From contig JAERMP010000126.1 in assembly GCA_016844515.1 (NCBI GenBank), forward strand, positions 1 to 8,673: a stretch of DNA of 8,673 nucleotides, given 5' to 3'. The stretch is from Thermoleophilia bacterium (GTDB lineage: Bacteria; Actinomycetota; Thermoleophilia; Gaiellales; Gaiellaceae). Position numbers and translations under genes: made by a program. The notes under the pieces were generated by a model. It was given only the letters and a program-made list of their open reading frames with translations, was not told the origin of the DNA and did not search any database. Shown in pieces: positions 5,913 to 8,673 of the stretch (positions are counted from its first letter, which is position 1; every line of letters starts with the position of its first letter).

Positions 5913-7151
5913 CTAGCGGACCACGACCTTCTGCAAGAGCACCGCCATCTCCTCGACTCGCGCTCGGCGCGAGAGCCGGTCGCGAGCCTTCTCGGAGAGC
6001 TCGACCTTGGGAAGACCGCCGGCGAGGAAGCGAGCGTGGAGGACCTCGAGAGCGACTCGGATGCCGTCGAGGTCGTCGGGCGCAACAACCATTCCGGCGC
6101 GAGTCTCGCGGACGAGCTCCGCCGCGGCGCCGTCAGGTGGCACGACCGCGAGGATCGGGCGTCCGGCGGCGAGGTACTCGAACACCTTCCCTGAGAGAAC
6201 GCCCTTGCCGCGCCCGTCCGCGTCGGGAACGAGCAGGAGCAGCGCCTCGGAGTCCCGCTGTAGCCGCAGCGACTCGGCGCGAGGGGCGTAATCGACGAGC
6301 TGCAGGCGGTCGCCGAGCCCAAGCGAGTCTGCCCACTCGCGGTCGGACGAGCGGAAGTCGCCGACGAAGCGGGCGACTGCGTCGAGACCGGAGTCGTGGA
6401 AAGCCTGTAAGAACGGGCGAGGATCGCGCTTACCGAAGAAGCTCCCCGCGTGCGTGATCCGAAACCGAGGTGCGGGCCGATACTCGAGGCCTGCGAAGTC
6501 GTCGAAGTCGCACCCGTTGGCGATCGTGCGGACGATTCCGCGAGGATCCATCCCCCGTATCTCGTCGGCGATCGCCTCGGACACGCACGAGACTGCGTCC
6601 GCTCGACGCGAGACCAGACGCGCGAGCTGCTGGTTCGCCGCCTGCCGAGCTCGCGTGGCCGTAGTGTCCGCGCGGCGATGCTGGTTCGCGACGAGCGGGT
6701 CGCGAAGATCAGCGAGCCAACGCGCACCGGTCGCTTTCTGGACGGCCGCTCCGACGAAGTGGATCGACCCCGGTACCGCGTCGATCCCCTCGCGGCGCGC
6801 GATGCGGATAGCGGCGGGGATCGCGGTGAGGTTCCAGGTGACGCTCGCATCGGGCATGAGTAGGCGGCGGGCGGTCACCTGGGCCTGCACGAGCGCGCGA
6901 TCGAAGCCTTCCGCGCGTCGGAGCTCCTCCGCCGGCTTCCGCGCCCGTGGCCCGACGTAGCGAACGCGATGGATCCAGGCCTGGGTAGGAACGCGGAGCT
7001 CCGGGTCTCGGTGCACCCACTTCGGGTCGTCAGGTGCGAGCACGTGGGTCTCGATGCCGAGCGCGGGCAGATACTGCGCAAGCTTCAGCGGGCGCTGCAC
7101 GCCGCCGCCTCCCGCAGGCGGGAAGTACATGGTGACGAGCAGCACCTTCAT
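5913..7151 (-). CDS. Glycosyltransferase family 4-like protein (GT-B fold)
   Basis: A 412-residue cytoplasmic glycosyltransferase, counted from the ATG at 7151. It opens MKVLLVTMYFPPAGGGGVQR, the usual start of this subgroup, with a glycine-rich acceptor-domain loop. WLADLRDPLV lies at 145-154 and ADAVSCVSEAIADEI at 184-198. In the C-terminal donor half there are HAGSFFGKRDPRPF (234-247) and the donor-site segment GVLSGKVFEYLAAGRPILAV (317-336). Only the second glutamate of the EX7E motif (E325) is present; the first position is glycine. The same frame extends upstream to an ATG at 7187, adding MPGPYNSLPLSR. That start has a purine run (AGAGAGGG) just upstream but falls in a hairpin loop and adds residues atypical for the family, so I prefer 7151. 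It lies 48 bases after hemL, beyond a hairpin, and appears to head the glycan cluster. Donor and acceptor are unknown. Confidence 0.9.
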   Translation of the reverse strand: MKVLLVTMYFPPAGGGGVQRPLKLAQYLPALGIETHVLAPDDPKWVHRDPELRVPTQAWIHRVRYVGPRARKPAEELRRAEGFDRALVQAQVTARRLLMPDASVTWNLTAIPAAIRIARREGIDAVPGSIHFVGAAVQKATGARWLADLRDPLVANQHRRADTTATRARQAANQQLARLVSRRADAVSCVSEAIADEIRGMDPRGIVRTIANGCDFDDFAGLEYRPAPRFRITHAGSFFGKRDPRPFLQAFHDSGLDAVARFVGDFRSSDREWADSLGLGDRLQLVDYAPRAESLRLQRDSEALLLLVPDADGRGKGVLSGKVFEYLAAGRPILAVVPPDGAAAELVRETRAGMVVAPDDLDGIRVALEVLHARFLAGGLPKVELSEKARDRLSRRARVEEMAVLLQKVVVR

Positions 7152-7163
7152 GCGCGACAAGGG

Positions 7164-7202
7164 TAGAGAGTTGTAGGGGCCGGGCATGCCCGGCCCTCTC
7201 TA
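7164..7202 (-). terminator. GC-rich hairpin after hemL, possible terminator or attenuator
   Basis: A perfect 20-base palindrome, GGGCCGGGCATGCCCGGCCC, occupies 7177-7196. Outside it, TAGAGAG (7164-7170) and CTCTCTA (7196-7202) can also pair, so the minus-strand RNA can fold as a 7-pair outer stem and a 7-pair inner stem with a CAUG loop and a one-sided 7-base bulge. The structure starts on the hemL stop codon (7202-7200) and fills most of the gap to the next gene. No U-tract follows on either strand, so it may be a U-less terminator common in high-GC actinobacteria, or a partial attenuator that lowers expression of the glycan genes relative to the haem genes. Confidence 0.5.
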
Positions 7203-8471
7203 AGAGATGGCCTGGAGCGACTCCTCAGCGGCCGCGATCGTCCCGTCGATCTCGTCGTCGCCGTGAGCCGTGGAGAGAAACGCGGCTTCGAACTGCGACG
7301 GGGCGAGGTACACACCGTGGTCGAGCATCGCGCCATGGAACGCGGCGAAGCGCTCCGTGTCGGCGTGCTTCGCGTCCTCCCAACTCCGGACCGGTGCCTC
7401 AGTGAAGAACAACCCGAACATCGTGCCGACGCGCGTGACTTGCACCGGAGCCCGAATCGCCTCGAGGCCTGTGACGAGCCGTTCGCCGGCGCGCTCGAGC
7501 CCGTCCCAAACACCGGGTTCGACGAGCTCGCGCAGCGTCTCGACCCCCGCGGTCATCGCGAGCGGGTTCCCCGAAAGCGTGCCGGCCTGGTAGACCGGCC
7601 CGGCGGGTGCAACGAGCTCCATGACCTCGTGCCTCCCACCGTAGGCGCCCACGGGGAGGCCGCCTCCGATCACCTTGCCGAGCGTCGTCAGGTCGGGTGT
7701 GACGGAGTACAGCGCCTGGGCGCCGCCGGGATGCACACGAAATCCGGTCATCACCTCGTCGAACACGAGTAGCGCGTCGTGGGCCAGCGTCAGAGCGCGA
7801 AGCCCTTCCAGGAAACCCCCCACGGGCGGGACGAGACCCATGTTTCCCGCAACCGGCTCGACGATCACCGCAGCGATGTCGGAGTGCTCGGCGAAGAGCT
7901 GTTCGACTGCGTCGAGGTCGTTGTACGGGGCGGTGAGGGTGTCGGCGACCGCGCCCGGCGTGACGCCTGGCGAGTCGGGGAGGCCGAGCGTCGCGACGCC
8001 GGATCCGGCCTGCACGAGGAGGAGGTCGGCGTGACCGTGGTAGCCGCCCGTGAACTTGACGATCTTCGACCGACCGGTGAATGCGCGCGCGAGTCGGAGC
8101 GCGCTCATCGTCGCCTCGGTGCCGGAGTTGACGAAGCGAACGAGCTCGAGGCTCGGCATCGCTCCCCGGATCAGTCGCGCGAGCTCCAGTTCGAGCGGAG
8201 TCGGCGCACCGTAGCTCGTCCCCTTGCGTATCGCATCCTCGAGAGCGGCAACAATTCGTGGATGGGCATGGCCGAGAATGAGCGGCCCCCACGAGAGGAC
8301 GTAGTCGACGTAGCGATTACCGTCGACGTCGACGAGGTATGCGCCCTCGCCGCGTTCGATGAAGAGCGGCAAGCCGCCCACGGCCCGAAAGGCACGAACG
8401 GGCGAGCTGACGCCGCCGGGAAGGAGGTCCAGCGCCTCAGCGAAGAGGCGCTCGGACGTCTCGCGCGTCAC
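7200..8471 (-). CDS. hemL: Glutamate-1-semialdehyde 2,1-aminomutase
   Basis: A complete 423-residue PLP enzyme that converts glutamate-1-semialdehyde to 5-aminolevulinate in the cytoplasm, the last step of the tRNA-dependent C5 route into tetrapyrroles. The sequence matches the family end to end: [13 protein letters not shown] (16-28), [16 protein letters not shown] (114-129; phosphate-binding SGTEA), [10 protein letters not shown] (140-149), the mobile gating loop [18 protein letters not shown] (156-173), [10 protein letters not shown] (236-245; D238 pairs with the pyridine nitrogen), the Schiff-base lysine K266 in [18 protein letters not shown], and [10 protein letters not shown] (297-306). 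The length is normal for HemL, and the SGTEA, gating-loop and GTLSGNP features separate it from other class-III aminotransferases. The start is GTG at 8471, overlapping the TGA of the preceding HemY gene as GTGA, so translation is likely coupled. Confidence 0.97.
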   Translation of the reverse strand: MTRETSERLFAEALDLLPGGVSSPVRAFRAVGGLPLFIERGEGAYLVDVDGNRYVDYVLSWGPLILGHAHPRIVAALEDAIRKGTSYGAPTPLELELARLIRGAMPSLELVRFVNSGTEATMSALRLARAFTGRSKIVKFTGGYHGHADLLLVQAGSGVATLGLPDSPGVTPGAVADTLTAPYNDLDAVEQLFAEHSDIAAVIVEPVAGNMGLVPPVGGFLEGLRALTLAHDALLVFDEVMTGFRVHPGGAQALYSVTPDLTTLGKVIGGGLPVGAYGGRHEVMELVAPAGPVYQAGTLSGNPLAMTAGVETLRELVEPGVWDGLERAGERLVTGLEAIRAPVQVTRVGTMFGLFFTEAPVRSWEDAKHADTERFAAFHGAMLDHGVYLAPSQFEAAFLSTAHGDDEIDGTIAAAEESLQAIS

Positions 8472-8673
8472 GCGCGTGCCCCGGCAACGGCGTGCACGAC
8501 CGACTCGGCGGCCACCTCGCCGGAGTGGATGCAGTCGGGAATCCCGACACCGCGATACGCCGCGCCGGCGAGCGCGAGGCCGGGAATCTCGGAGAGTCGC
8601 TCATCGATCCGCTCGAGCCGTTCGGGATGCCCCATGACGTACTGCGGCATCCCCCGCGGCCAGCGGTGAATGC
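8468..8673 (-). CDS. hemY: Protoporphyrinogen/coproporphyrinogen oxidase, C-terminal part (cut by window edge)
   Basis: Only the last 68 codons or so are inside the window. The frame is open to the edge and reads [18 protein letters not shown] near its beginning, then [20 protein letters not shown] and [10 protein letters not shown]. The RW..(A/G)MPQY..GH block and the [11 protein letters not shown] block are the hallmark C-terminal FAD-binding motifs of HemY-type oxidases, which use FAD and oxygen to oxidise porphyrinogen late in haem synthesis. In many actinobacteria the same family acts as coproporphyrinogen III oxidase (CgoX), and the fragment cannot distinguish the two. An internal ATG at 8650 is not the real start, since conserved motif residues precede it. 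Its stop overlaps the hemL start, which fits a haem operon continuing to the right. Confidence 0.93.
   Translation of the reverse strand, partial: IHRWPRGMPQYVMGHPERLERIDERLSEIPGLALAGAAYRGVGIPDCIHSGEVAAESVVHAVAGARA

Noticed and set aside
5777..6850. Minus-strand open frame of 357 codons overlapping the GT4 gene in another frame
   Set aside because: It is very rich in Ser, Arg and Pro, with no family signature, while the overlapping frame has clear GT4 motifs.
7779..8669. Long open frame on the plus strand, 296 codons, opposite hemL
   Set aside because: It lies wholly against hemL and the hemY end, both of which are certain. It has no recognisable motif and a typical shadow-frame composition.

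Overview
This is a strongly GC-rich window, with G/C dominating third codon positions, in which every convincing gene lies on the minus strand. No rRNA, tRNA, CRISPR array, transposase or integrase was seen. The base composition, the haem gene pair and the type of glycosyltransferases suggest a high-GC actinobacterium. Thermoleophilia (Gaiella-like) is my best guess, but it rests on general resemblance and is not proven.

Reading in the direction of transcription (right to left), the window opens with two haem biosynthesis genes. The first is the C-terminal end of a HemY-type (proto/copro)porphyrinogen oxidase, cut by the window edge. It overlaps by 4 bases (GTGA) a complete hemL (glutamate-1-semialdehyde 2,1-aminomutase). 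A strong GC hairpin beginning at the hemL stop codon separates the haem genes from what follows.

The rest is a compact glycan-assembly cluster. In order it holds a GT4-type cytoplasmic glycosyltransferase (5913-7151), a small membrane-anchored protein of unknown function (5379-5780), a large polytopic GT-C/ArnT-like membrane glycosyltransferase (3631-5382), an O-antigen-ligase/Wzy-like polytopic protein (2237-3610), a second GT4 glycosyltransferase (1233-2240) and a flippase-like protein of the lysylphosphatidylglycerol-synthase membrane-region family (164-1213). ATGA overlaps at 5379-5382 and 2237-2240, with gaps of about 20 bases elsewhere, point to one polycistronic unit. The plausible joint role is building a lipid-linked saccharide in the cytoplasm (two GT4 enzymes), then modifying and joining it outside the membrane (GT-C enzyme and ligase/polymerase). 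The substrate cannot be read from the sequence.

Most worth a second look are three things. The C-terminus of the GT-C enzyme has a beta-alpha-beta-beta-alpha-beta pattern resembling a SPOR peptidoglycan-binding domain. The small protein's reading frame runs open and apparently coding all the way back to the stop codon of the upstream glycosyltransferase, yet has no normal start codon there. The hemL/glycosyltransferase hairpin displays a possible start codon in its apical loop. The first 163 bases hold no gene I can support, only a hairpin near the left edge.
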